A stretch of 64,000 nucleotides of DNA from Laetiporus sulphureus 93-53 (lineage: Eukaryota > Basidiomycota > Agaricomycetes > Polyporales > Laetiporaceae). The notes beneath the pieces are model-generated. The model was not told where the DNA came from. It saw nothing but the letters and a program-made list of their open reading frames with translations, and searched no databases. This document shows positions 32,882 to 43,982 of this stretch, piece by piece. The stretch spans positions 637,304-701,303 of the forward strand of contig NW_024468520.1 in NCBI RefSeq assembly GCF_001632365.1. Reading direction: 5' to 3'. How positions within the stretch are numbered: the stretch's first letter is position 1; each line of letters begins with the position of its first letter. The position numbers and the translations under genes were made by a program.

Positions 32882-34631
32882 CTATAAGAGAGTGTGTGTT
32901 CGAGCATTGAGGCCGTTGGCCTTGATGCACGCCTCACTGGCCGGCCCGAACGCCTTGATCATACCCGCCACGGTAGGGATCTCGGTCTGAGTGGGGGTAA
33001 CGAGGGGCGACCATTCGTTGTCAGCATGGAATGGATACGTTGAGAGGGGCTCCCTGCTGGACGAAGAATTGGGCACGAGAGGGATCTGGATCCGCTTGGA
33101 CGGTATAGCGAGTGTAGGAGAATCGGTAGTCTTGCGGGACAATGTTCTTGAACCATGTTTATAACCCGATGTGAAATTGGAGATAGGAAGATTTCTGTCC
33201 TGAATGGAAGGAATGGCAAGCGATGGAGACTCAGTGGTCGGGGAAGACGCCCTAGAAAGATGGGCAGCCACAGGGGAATCAGACTGTATCGATGGCATGA
33301 CAAGCTCTGGAACGTGAATTGTCCCATAAGACGACTCCTCTGTTCGACCACTGTTCAGCACGGGAGTCGTCATGGGGCTGGGTGCTTGCGATACCACAGG
33401 AGTGAGACAATCAGTTAAGGGCAACGATGACATTGAAGAGATAGACGAGATTGGAGATAGAACAGGCGAGCTCAGGGAGCCAGTCGTGACTCGTGATGAT
33501 AGTTGTTCTACGTTTTAAGTCAGCATTGGATCAGAGCGACGGCTGCTCGGGACCTGAGAAAGTCTAAACGTACCGTCAGGAAGTCCATGATCAATGGTTT
33601 GCGGCGTAACGTCAGCGAACCCAACAGAGCCACCATGGACCGAGGGCGACACATGAGCTGTGAACCTCAGAAATGAGAAATGAGCCAGATAAGTCAGCAT
33701 AGACAACATACCCCCAGCCCCTCCAGTGCCCGCGACCATGTCCTTGTACAACCTACCGATCTCTTGTTCCCTTGCGCGTATCTCATTCTTGAGGCGCTCT
33801 ACCTCGTTCCGTAACTGTCGCAAACGTTCCGATGGAGTGCTCTGCTGGATAGCGTGTTCATTCATGCCAACACAGCCCGGAGCACAGCTATCAACCTCCA
33901 CAGGCTCCCAGTATAATTCTTCTTCGCCTTCGCGCTCCCCTCTGATGCTCAACACCACGTGCGAGGAGGAACTGAGGATTCGTGTATCGGTGGGGGCCGT
34001 GTGATGAGCGCTGGCACAGCAATGATCAGCAGTCGGGTGGATATGCAATGGTAGAACATGATCCGTCAAAGCAATCCATGCACGTTCCCAACGGGAGATG
34101 GTCGGTCTTGCCATGCCAATGACGAATTCTCAGACAATGCGCTCAACCGACGCCCTGAACGTCGGGACTGCATCACAAAGGGCAGGGGAGAAGTATACAT
34201 GAGGCGATATGATATCAGAGTCATTGTCGAGGTTGTCGGGTTGTCCGGCAATATGAGCCATGACAGTTGTACCTCCTGTGAAGCGGTCCAAAGCAGTCAA
34301 CTGCACATGTCCGTGAGATAAGCACCACTCAAAATGCAATGGTACGAACCATATCCAGCACCAAGGACAGAAACGCGTTGTAAAACCTGCACCACTCGCG
34401 TAGACCCGACTCTCCCGATAGGTTTTCACGACTAACATGCCACAGCGTATGGAATCCGTCGTGCTCAACGGCGTGCTTGTTGTCCTTATGCATGCCGGCG
34501 ACGAGAAACGCCATCTTCGCGGCTTCAAGCTGTGGCTGGTAACGGGCCTCTTCAGCCTTCTTGCCGGTAGGTAGTTTTAATGACTTCAGCCCTATAGGAC
34601 TAAGCTTGCAGTCGTTGGCTGTCGGAGCCAT
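32882..34631 (-). pseudogene. Coiled-coil / Ser-Pro-rich gene between the paralogs, one in-frame TGA
   Basis: Exons 34631-34346, 34275-33712, 33657-33574 and 33507-32882 join in phase into 520 codons, with a single TGA at 34132-34130 between VERIV and EFVIGMARPT; CGA (Arg) would be one transition away. The start is the ATG at 34631 (MAPTANDCKL). The N-terminal domain has HDGFHTLWHVSRENLSGESG, followed by HIAGQPDNLDNDSDI. A coiled coil around ERLRQLRNEVERLKNEIRAR (near residue 240) is followed by a Ser/Thr/Pro-rich tail with repeated SPTLAIPS-like units. I do not recognise the family. If the TGA is real, a protein of only about 143 residues would be made, unless the stop is read through or a downstream ATG is used. 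Confidence 0.55.
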
Positions 34632-37600
34632 CAATGACGTGCAGTATACGGAGTAAATTGAGCAAGGCAGGAAATGGGTGAGGAGACGCAGCGTTAGACA
34701 ATGAACCAATGGAGCAGTTACGATGCTAAGCACGGCGCTAATTGAGCGGAGCGACCTTTAATCGTCAAGTTCCGCATCCCTCGGAAGTATTTAGAGGGAT
34801 TATAATCATTTTGATGATCGAACTGAGAATGCGGAACAGAAAGGCATTTAATGATCCGAAGCTCGCCTCAGAGTTTGATACGTCATCGTATGATCGTGAA
34901 CCTTCAGGATGTCGCCTCTTCTCAGAAGTCCGAGGATTCGAGCGATGTTCGAGCTATTTCACATTCATATCATGGAATGTAAATGTTGGCGAATTTGCAG
35001 TAGGTTCTACCGCCACGGATATATCATACGATCTGAAGCTTTCCCCGTCCGGTAGCGTCAAGGCCTGGTTACTATGACTATCAGCATTGCAAAGTGAGAA
35101 AGAACCGAAACGAAGAAATCCGGCTCGCACAATATCTTGTCTTCCATAAAACAGACTGCAAGATACCTCCGCGTTACATTTGGGGTCGACGAAGAAGTAT
35201 GTTATGGGATGCCGAGAGATGCCGCGGTGCCGAGTCAGTACCATAGTCACGATCATGACGCACCGGATCAAATCGCAAGTCGGTCGCCGTGGGTGAGTCG
35301 TTCTCCATTTTTCAACTCCTCACAGAAAAGCAACAGCCGGCCTGCTGACGGCGAATAGAAGATCGAGAACGGCTGGAGGTGAGCCTGGAGTGTCCCGGTC
35401 TGTGTCGGGAGCTCGGAGTCGGTATATCCACATCCACAGAACACAAAGCGATTGTGGATGCCGATTATGGTCTTCCAGGCTCTGGGTAGGCACGAGTACC
35501 AAGTGCTATTTTCTCGGTTGGCTGGTATGAATCTATGGTGATTGAAATCTATTAGTAAAGGCCTTGGGAACATTCAATGCAGAAGAATATGAGGCATGTT
35601 TGCACGAGTTGCTTCTGACCACCAAGGCCAGCGCGGGCAATTGATGTGACGCGTGACGTGGCATGAAGAGCCGAACGATGCGTTAGAGGTGAAGTGATAA
35701 CCTGTGTAAGTTGGCGACGAGTGCCGATTCCAAATAACAGAACAGGAAAAGTCAGCCTTTCTGGCCGTTCGTGAAGGCAGAGCTTGTGTGAACAGGCCCG
35801 GCCATAATCACCAGTGAAATATCATGGTTGAAAAATGAAAGTCTTGAAAATTACCAAATCAAGTTAAGGGTGAGATGATGACCTAATTTGGCAATGCCCA
35901 ACTTAAACTTTTTACGATCACAGCATTTCCCCTGGAAATCACCCTCTGATGATGTAGGCTGTGTCTTGGCACTCGGTAGGGCAGAGCGTCACGGTTCCGG
36001 GCGGAAACGAATTCGTCCTTCGCAGCGAAGGTGTGTGGCTGCATGACGACCGGTTTAACTTCAAGCGTAGCTTCTAGAAGGTCATCACTAGGATGTGACT
36101 GTTCGACAAACAACTGCTCTTCCTGTCATTCCTACGTGCACAATCAAAAGTCTGAAAACACTCGTCGAGTGCAATTCACGATACCGAAGGTGTCGTAAAG
36201 AAGTTATTTTGATCTCGAAAGGCCGTGTCCAGAGCAGTGCTTAATTGATTAAGCATAATGTTTTGTATGTCATTTCTAACGCCACGCGTGCCAGTCGTAA
36301 TATCCTCGTATCGGCGAGGTTTCCAAGGAAACAACTTTTGTAGCACACACGAAGTCAAAGGCTGTCGGGTTTCATACGAACTTCCCCCGAGGCTCTGTTC
36401 CGCCATTCCACCTCAGCTAGCCGCTTCTCAAGGTAAAACACGCGAGCAGACTTTCTGATGCGGTTCTGGCCTGATAGCTGTATTTTACAGAGCAAAGCAC
36501 TCGGTAAATGTTGTTCATCCGACATCAGTGATCCGTACAACGCGACACGACCCAGAATCGGGATACAGCGAGGGCTCAGGGCATCAATCTCTGGTATCAT
36601 GGCGCCTCCTCAATGACAACCACTATCGTAGGCTATCATCTTGGCACCTCTCGGCATGCATGCTCCGATGTCGTGAGTACAGCTCAGCCCTGACCTTCTT
36701 TGCTTATTCCGATTAGTAAGTATTGCGCAGATCGCAACCCGACTGATCACCGAGCTCGGTTGATTCCTTCTCCACGATTGAACAAGGCACAGAGAATTAG
36801 TACGCACTCATATAGTCACTCACTGACCATGTGCAAGCATCAAGCAGTCTTCGATACAAGCGAGAAGCCGTGCGGTTTCTTACGAGATCTGGAAGTACCT
36901 CACGTGAAAGTCCTCTGGTTAATCTTCTCCGCTGAAATAAGGAGGTGACTAACGGTGCAGATAGGGTGGCATTCAGTATGGAGTATCGCGCAGGATGCGT
37001 TAATACCATGAACTATGTTACTTTATGTTCCCCAGTGCGCTTGATGCATGAGGTTTATCTGGCGTTGCAGCATCCGTGTATCGAAACCGGACATGTTACA
37101 GTGTCAAGCGTTCCTGAAAGAGAACTTTCCAACAGATCGAGGGAATGCATCTAGCGCGACCTGGAATGGAACATCAAATTTCTTGCCCTCCCCCCACGTG
37201 GTGCGTGTAATGCCTGTCGTTTTTGCCATCCGTTAATAGGAGCTCCAGTATGCCGCAAACTGGTGTATTTATGTGGTGATGAATCAGCGAGTATCAGTCA
37301 AGACAATTACTTTTCACAATTATCCGCTAGTCAGCTTGAGGAGCCCTCCTGAACTTGCCCTGTTGTTCGATGAAACCAGAAACGAACTGGAACTGGTGTT
37401 CTTGTGGCACAATATGCTCTAATCATGTCCACATATGTTCCGATTTTTACCAACGGTGACAGTAAAAAAAATGATTTACCGCTCCCAGACCGTTGCGCTT
37501 AAAACGTACCTTCAAAGCTGTCGAGCATCATCCAAACTTGGCTGCTTGGACCCTCCGGAGCTCCGACTCAGTTGCTTAAACCCAATAAGGCATCCATTTT

Positions 37601-37788
37601 GCTACCCTGACAAACGTATCGCATTGTGTGATCCACAGGTACGCCTCTCGTTCACCTCCACGGCGGATTTTTTTTAATGAGCGTGCACGCCTTGTTTTCA
37701 CCAATTGCAGAGCAAAAAAATGTACGTTCTATCACCTACGCACACGGTCAGCATTGGCGTTGATATTGAGAGTGATTAGTGCAGTAGC
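34632..37788. other. 3.2 kb without a recognised gene
   Basis: Minus-strand frames at 34954-35271 and 35268-35573 look protein-like but do not join into a gene and match no family I know. 35883-36600 holds further short frames. This separates the middle gene from the right paralog and includes the latter's promoter. Confidence 0.3.
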
Positions 37789-38610
37789 ATGGAGCGTGCA
37801 CTGTTCGTTCAGCGACGCGATAGACCGTTTCCCGCTCAAGTACAAAACACACATCCTTCCATGCATATGTACAGGAACGCTCTCGAGAGGGGGACGGAAG
37901 TCTATGAGCAACCAATGCTCGGACAAGCCAGTGCAGCATACCCAACGACGAGCTACACGGGTGTCCCTAGTGGGGTATCGCAGATGCCCACCACATATCA
38001 TCCATACATGGGTGGTCCATACGACTTTCAGCAGCCAGCGAGGATAGCGAAGTCCACTGGAATGCGTGCCAGCAACCTCAGCGAAGGCCTCTCACGAGCT
38101 GTCGCCCCTCTCGAGGGAGACAGATATATGTTCATTCAGCCCCACGTGTCTAACAGCCGCCCCGTCATCACTTCTTCGTACCCATCCTTATTTCCCTCCT
38201 TATCGGTTCCAACTACACAAATGCTGAGCAAAGGGCTCAGCAATCAGCAGAGCTATCTTGCTCCCGGAGGTTCTGTCAATCCCAGCAACCTCACTCTCCG
38301 CTCACGGCCTGCATCTCGATCTCATGTTCGATCGCCAGCGGTGAACGTACCTACCGTCAGCGCCATTCCGAACTTTGAGGATCCGATCCGGACACGTGCG
38401 CACACCGATGGAGAGGCCTATTCCGCCCTGTGCGAAGACGCTGCTGTTTCCTGTGTCTCTCGACCACTCACCACCTCCCGTCGTGCAAAGTCGAGCTCAA
38501 CTTCTCGTAATCTCCCGATTGCTGCCACTTCGTCGCGAAGTGCTATGTACGACGTCTCGAAGACCTTGGAAGGTACCACCGATCACTCTGCATCGACTGT
38601 CCCTACCAGC

Positions 38611-39634
38611 ATGAAGCCCATGCACGGACAACAGCTAGAGACAATTGTGGAGGTTCCCAGCGAAGAACTATATGCGATGCCGGCATCCGTAGACGATCAT
38701 GCATCGTCAAGCATCCCTCACGCAGTGGATGAAGTGGATACGGAAGACGTCGTATACGAACCGGAGGAAAGAGAGTGCTATGCCACGGCACCGTCTCACG
38801 TAAACGATGCTTCTGCTCAGCAAGACTTTGGGCAGGTCAGTTTGATATTCGAACGCATCGCAGGGCGCCTTGGAATCCCCTTCGAGGAAGTTGTTGCGCG
38901 ATTTGACGTGTTCAGACTGGACAAACGCGCAGAGCATGATGCGTTTCAATTGTACAAGGCATATTACAACATGCACACGGAGGAGGAATCGAAGCGAGTT
39001 CCTCTAGCGACCGATGGCGGTGCGAGAGCCCTCTTCCTTGACGTTTTTTTGATCATTATTCACTGACTGCTTGTCCAATGCCTGCATACAGATATCAGTC
39101 ACGACGCCGAGCATGTATACAAGTGCTGGCAAGCATTCAAGAATGCGAACCCGTCGCAGTGGCCATCGATCCTCGTGTTTAAGAGTCGCATTCCTGACGA
39201 AAGACTTTCAAATGATGCGGCTTCAGAGCGGAGGCGAGTACTAGAATACTTCATGAGACAGCTGAGGTCCACGGTATGTGGTTACTGAAGCTCCATCATC
39301 TTTGTACGGATTTAACATGTCGGTTATGCAGCTGGATGCGCTTGCTGAGAGCTACGGTTTCCATTCCGTGCTCATTGTCAGCGGAAATGACATCGTGAGG
39401 GACGATGGAATTGGCATGGCGTACGAGTCATCAGAGAGTGAGGGTGTGCGTGTCTTCATACTGATCCGCATTATATGACGAGCTGATGACGGGCGTGATC
39501 TAGTTCCTGTGCAAGCTCACGCGTTCGTCCACAGATGAAGTGATAGGACATCTGAAAGCCCACGTGTGGTACGTGCTTTTAGGTTATGATATCGCTGTCA
39601 TCTCACATTGTGCCAGGAACAATCATTCTACTGC
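38611..39634 (+). repeat. Inverted-repeat arm, 5' gene segment, right copy
   Basis: Inverse partner of 30327-31350: equal length, the same exon and intron sizes (409 nt of exon 1, then 182, 114 and 65 nt exons; 72, 58, 58 and 48 nt introns). Confidence 0.85.
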
Positions 39635-41224
39635 ACGGCTCGCACAAGCCATGACGCCGGAAAAAGCCCCCGTGCGGTCAACTCACAATGACGGCCGGTC
39701 AAACGATGATGCTCCTATTGAGCCTGAAGAAGCAGCTCAACCTCTCAAGACGAACCCAGATGATCTCTCTGGCATGTCCGATAACAGCCTCCTGACACAG
39801 CTTAGGAAGGTCTATGAAGCTATGTTGGGTATGTCTTCTTTAACTGCGAAGGCTGAACTTGAAGTCACTCTTCAGAAGTCCAGCACGGCATTCCTTGTCA
39901 ACCCCTTCCTTGGGTGAAACTGCCGTGCAAGCTTGCCACGAATGGTCTCGTGTTCGAGAACTGGCCAGAGAACGTTCAGTACCCTGGCCAGGTCGAGTCA
40001 GGCAATAAAGGGATCGGAGTTCTCAGCGGTGACGAGCGACAGCGCTTCCTGCGCGCGCTCACGCAGTTACCACAGGAACAGCGTGTCAGGCTCCGTGCAT
40101 GCGATCGTCAGGGTATGTCGCCACGATATCAGATAGAGGAATCATATTGACACTTGGCTGATTGAGCAGAACTTCGTGATGAGCATGTAGTGCTTATTAT
40201 CTCGGGAGTGCCTTCCTCCCAGTTCAGTGCAAGCGGACTGCGCGTTTTCTACAATCTCAGAAACAGCCGAATAATCGTCGACCAGCTGAATGATGAGCAG
40301 GGAGACCGATTCAAGAAGGTCGAACGCGTGGATGTTGAGGTGGCGGTGCACTCATCGACTTCGCAAAAATGCAAGGTAGACCTGCCAGATGCTCCCAACA
40401 AACGTGTACGCTATACAGCGTATACGGAAGACGGAAATTGTGTGGAGCGCTTTCCATCTGATGTTAGCGACGGTGAAGAGGGTAGGACTGGTCATTCATT
40501 CAAAAATGCCGTGCTGACATTGCCATCTCTGTAGAACCCTTGGGGAACAGCCAATCGGAGCTAGAGGTGTCCCGACCTGGTCATCAATTCAGCACTGCCA
40601 AGAAGGCGGACCTTCCCTCGGCACATTCAGCATCAGAAAAAGTCGAAGGTAAAAGCACCCTCCGTTTTCCAAATGACGCAGCTGATGAACGCCCTTAGCC
40701 GACACACACTCATCTAGGGCAGGAAAGAATGTCAGCAAAGGACGTCCTACTCGTATTGCCCGAACACCGACCATTCAGGTCCTGCCTCTAACTCCATCAC
40801 AGCCTCGGCACGCATCTATTACTGTGGACCATCCGATTGTCAGTACTCAGCGATCGGCCGGCACAAAGGTCAATGCTCAGAACGGTCTTGTGATCAACAA
40901 GATGGTGTTGGGCCCCTCGCAGGGAGCGAGGGCCAATGTACAATCACTTCAGGAAGACGCTCGAAGCTGACGTGTGACTCCAAGTCTCGTCACGTCGGGC
41001 TCCACCAGGCACGCGGGACCGGCTCGCAGTGAATCAGCGCAATCCGTCCACGGTGCAAGCGAGAGCCATCGTGCGCCTCCCGGTATGGATCGGCAAAGTT
41101 CTGGCTCCAGGGGTATGGTAGCGGTAACACAACTGCGCGACACGTCAGCCGCTTCTCCAGCGGTGGAGTCCCCACACAGCAGCTCACAGCGCCTTGCACT
41201 CTCCGATGTGCCAGCGTCTCCTCA

Positions 41225-41510
41225 TGCGAGTGCTGCTACGTCTGCAGCAGCGCGAGTCCCCCAGGAGTTCTTGGAGGTGATGGCGACGCAATACCTGAAA
41301 TTTCAGCAGCAAAAGATCAACTCATTGACTGCGCGCGACGCCGCCCCTCATCATGAGTCGAGCATCGCAAATGCTCTTGGGGAAGGATTCGACGTAGGCC
41401 ACGGAGATTTCACGCTGAACCTATCCCAAGGATATGCCGGCACTGATGACGAAATGTCTTTGTATATCAATGACGACCTCCTGATGGGTAATTCCGGTGT
41501 CAACGAGTAG
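41225..41510 (+). repeat. Inverted-repeat arm, 3' gene segment, right copy
   Basis: Inverse partner of 28695-28980, ending at the shared stop codon. Similarity fades within about 15 bp past the stop. Confidence 0.8.
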
Positions 41511-42080
41511 TCGTTGACATAGGCCACTGTACATTTACTCATGGCACTGTGATCTCCTCTCGCTGCTGCAACCTGCTGTATATATTCATGAAATTCGGTG
41601 CATGCACATTATATGCTCCCCATTCACTCATCACACAGGCCCCCCAGATTGCGCGGGGCGCCGCAAACCCAATCTTCAGTGCCTAAACCGCCGTTTGAAA
41701 TGCTACTACCGCTTTGCACCTTCCGTCACAGGTCGTCTGCTGTGCCGCTTCCCTGGTGAATTGGCTGTGGAAGATTATAGACTACACTATGTGCTGCTTT
41801 GCATGTATGACAGTATGTACTTACTACGCGTATGGCCCTGTGGCCACGGGCGATGCACTTGTGGCGGTAAGTGACAGTTCGCGACGATCAGTTACATGAC
41901 ACGCGACGCGACACGTCCAGAGCACGTGGGCGTGTATTATCACAAAATGTCTCTATCGCAGAACGCTAGCTACGGATCTTGAGTAAAATTTTCTTATCAG
42001 TCTTGTAAAATTGTTGATACAAATTCTGTCTTCAATAGAATGCTCAGAGTTAAACGTCGCCACATAATCGTCACATCATC
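41511..42080. other. Intergenic, nothing recognised
   Basis: No coding pattern apart from short frames. Confidence 0.3.
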
Positions 42081-42219
42081 ATGCCTCCCAAAGCTCCTCA
42101 TTTTGAGATCTCGCGCTTTGCAGGGCCGTCGAAGCCGTCGGATTTCTTCGAGAATGGATATAGAACAGGGTACGAACCTGCGGCGCGGCTTTTGAAGCTC
42201 ACCTACCGCAAGTGTTCAT
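42081..42219 (+). pseudogene. Orphan 5' coding segment (MPPKAPHFEISRF...)
   Basis: An ATG in good context (CATCATCATGCC) opens a frame of about 46 codons reading MPPKAPHFEISRFAGPSKPS and DFFENGY, then stops with no continuing exon found. It looks like the first exon of a gene whose remainder is gone. The family is not recognised. Confidence 0.3.
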
Positions 42220-42539
42220 AGTTTGCCGTCCCGGTGTCAATCTGATTGTCAGAAAATAATCACTCAAGTCCTGAGCAAAGACTCACCTATGAGGGTGATG
42301 ATGAACAGAGAAGGATCTCGTAACATCTCTGGCTGCTCTTTTGCAATGCGGATCAGTTTAGATCTATGGCACGCCTGAGGGTTGTTGCGGGAATATCAGG
42401 CTGGAGATACAATGCAGAACATGGGTAGCCAAATAAATTATCTGGAATCCTTTCGGGCCCCAAGTCCATACTTCTCTGGCTGAATGCATTCATCACCATG
42501 TAATGCTCCTTTTCACATGTCCTAATACTGATAGTAATT

Positions 42540-43680
42540 TGAGGTTTCGGATCATTTCCAGTCGTTCCCGAAGCAACACGCCCAAGACGACGTAGCCAGC
42601 CATCAATTCTGTCTCAGGTTCGAGGGACGATGGAACGTGCTGCAGACGATGCGTGTCCCGGGCTGCTTGAAGTAGTTGCGCTTGCGTACGCGCCAGCATT
42701 TATGTGCAATCGAGTCGTCGAGCGCTGATGAGGACGTTATAAAATTGAGGCTGTCGTCCGAGTTCATCTCCTCTGGAGGCTTTGCTTTCAAGGAGTAATA
42801 AGTAAGACGTACGATCTTTCCATTGGCGAAGAAGTACGTGTTGACCACGATGTCACGATGACCGGAGAACGTCTTGGTGTGGAAGCTTCACAGGGGTCCA
42901 GTGTGAAGAGATGAGCGATCATGTCCCGTGATGTATTGAGGAAACATCTGCGCCTTATTCAAGTCCGAATCATGGCTAACAAATGGAATCAACTCACTGA
43001 GAATCAGAATCAGGAAACCATTCAATGCTCAACACCTCGTCATGATGACCAGTGTATGTCCTGTATTGGTTGAACGGGGCGAATTCCCGGGTGATTCGGC
43101 GCGTGCCAGACCTGCACGTACGAATCGATGGCTTACTGCGATGAACCTGAAGAATATCAGCAATGAGAGATCTGGCATTCAGGAACTTGAGGCAGCCTAC
43201 TCACTTCTCATCTGGAGAGAATTGATCGACTTGACGGGCTTGTGGAAGCGGGAGTGGTGAAGAACGATGCGTCTCCGGAAGTTGACAGGTAGTGCACGTC
43301 CATCTGGAGGAATGGTGCGCACCCATGAAGACAACTGAAGGATTATAGGGCGCACCTTCGTCCACACTAACCAGCCCATTAGAATCCGGGTTCAGCGCAA
43401 TGGCTGCATTGTTCTTGCGACTCTCAAATGGGAATGTGCGAGACTTGTTGCTGGGAATCATCAAACGTTATCCGACACGTTTAAATGTTGATAGACTCAC
43501 TTCACAAGATAGAACACAGACACATCCGATTGCCGACGGGGTCAAGCACCGGTTGCCGTCAGGAGTAGGAGTGAAGACGATGATTTGCCCTGTCTGTACA
43601 CAGTCCGGCAGCAATTTGAGAACTATTATCATGTTAGCAATGGTGGGTGTAAGACAGATATCAAACCGAGGACTACCATG
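42540..43680 (-). pseudogene. Truncated, degraded copy of PWP2 (U3 snoRNP WD40 protein)
   Basis: Pieces of the N-terminal WD40 half of PWP2 follow in order on the minus strand: CRTVYRQG (43600), FPFESRKNNAAIALNPDSNG and LVSVDE (43400s), LPVNFRRRIVLHH and FHKPVKSI-FSPDE (43200-43300), ITREFAPFNQYRTYTGHHDE and VLSIEW (43030-43100), KTFSGHRDIVVNTYFFANGK (42840s) and NYFKQPGTRIVCSTFHRPSN (42620-42680). Then it ends. Frame changes and stops separate the pieces. PWP2 works in the small-subunit processome; this copy covers under half the usual length and is dead. Confidence 0.8.
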
Positions 43681-43982
43681 AAGTTAGCCAAGAATATTTA
43701 GACTGGCAGCGTTTGCGCAAATGCAACACCGACGGTCCGAATGGCACTCTCAACACTTCCCGAGAAGCAGCTGAAACTCGCGACATTCTCCAGAGTCCGA
43801 CCACGAAGTAACTTACTATATACCGAGTTGCCTACGATCTTCACACTAAAATCTATCTCCATGATACGGCTTGGACTTGAGCAAATGCAACCCGATTCCA
43901 CGGGACTACCTTCAGCAATCGCAAACGGTTCTGGGGGCATTGGCCCGGTCGGTGCCAGGACGACTACCCCCGGCGCCTCAGT
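43681..43982. other. No gene recognised
   Basis: Short minus-strand frame (43698-43940) of unknown origin. Confidence 0.25.

Larger units (their letters stand above)
37789..41510 (+). pseudogene. Right member of the inverted paralog pair, premature TGA
   Basis: Exons 37789-39019, 39092-39273, 39332-39445, 39504-39568, 39617-39828, 39876-40112, 40170-40481, 40535-40648 and 40723-40970 join in phase into 905 codons ending in TGA at 40968. The same frame then stays open to 41510 (180 more codons), including the segment nearly identical to the left paralog. The left copy has CGA at the TGA position, so one C-to-T change splits the protein. The start is the ATG at 37789, and the first 270 residues are Ser/Pro/Thr-rich and unique to this copy. 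The conserved domain order matches the left gene (VYKCWQAFKNANPSQW, DEVIGHLKAHVWN), while the middle (LVFENWPENVQYPGQ) is homologous but diverged. It may still make a 904-aa protein. Confidence 0.6.

Noticed and set aside
28695..41510. Homeodomain mating-type (HD1/HD2) locus
   Set aside because: The divergent gene pair invites the idea, but no WFxNxR homeodomain motif is present in either gene, and the pair is convergent toward the spacer's outside, not the usual HD layout.
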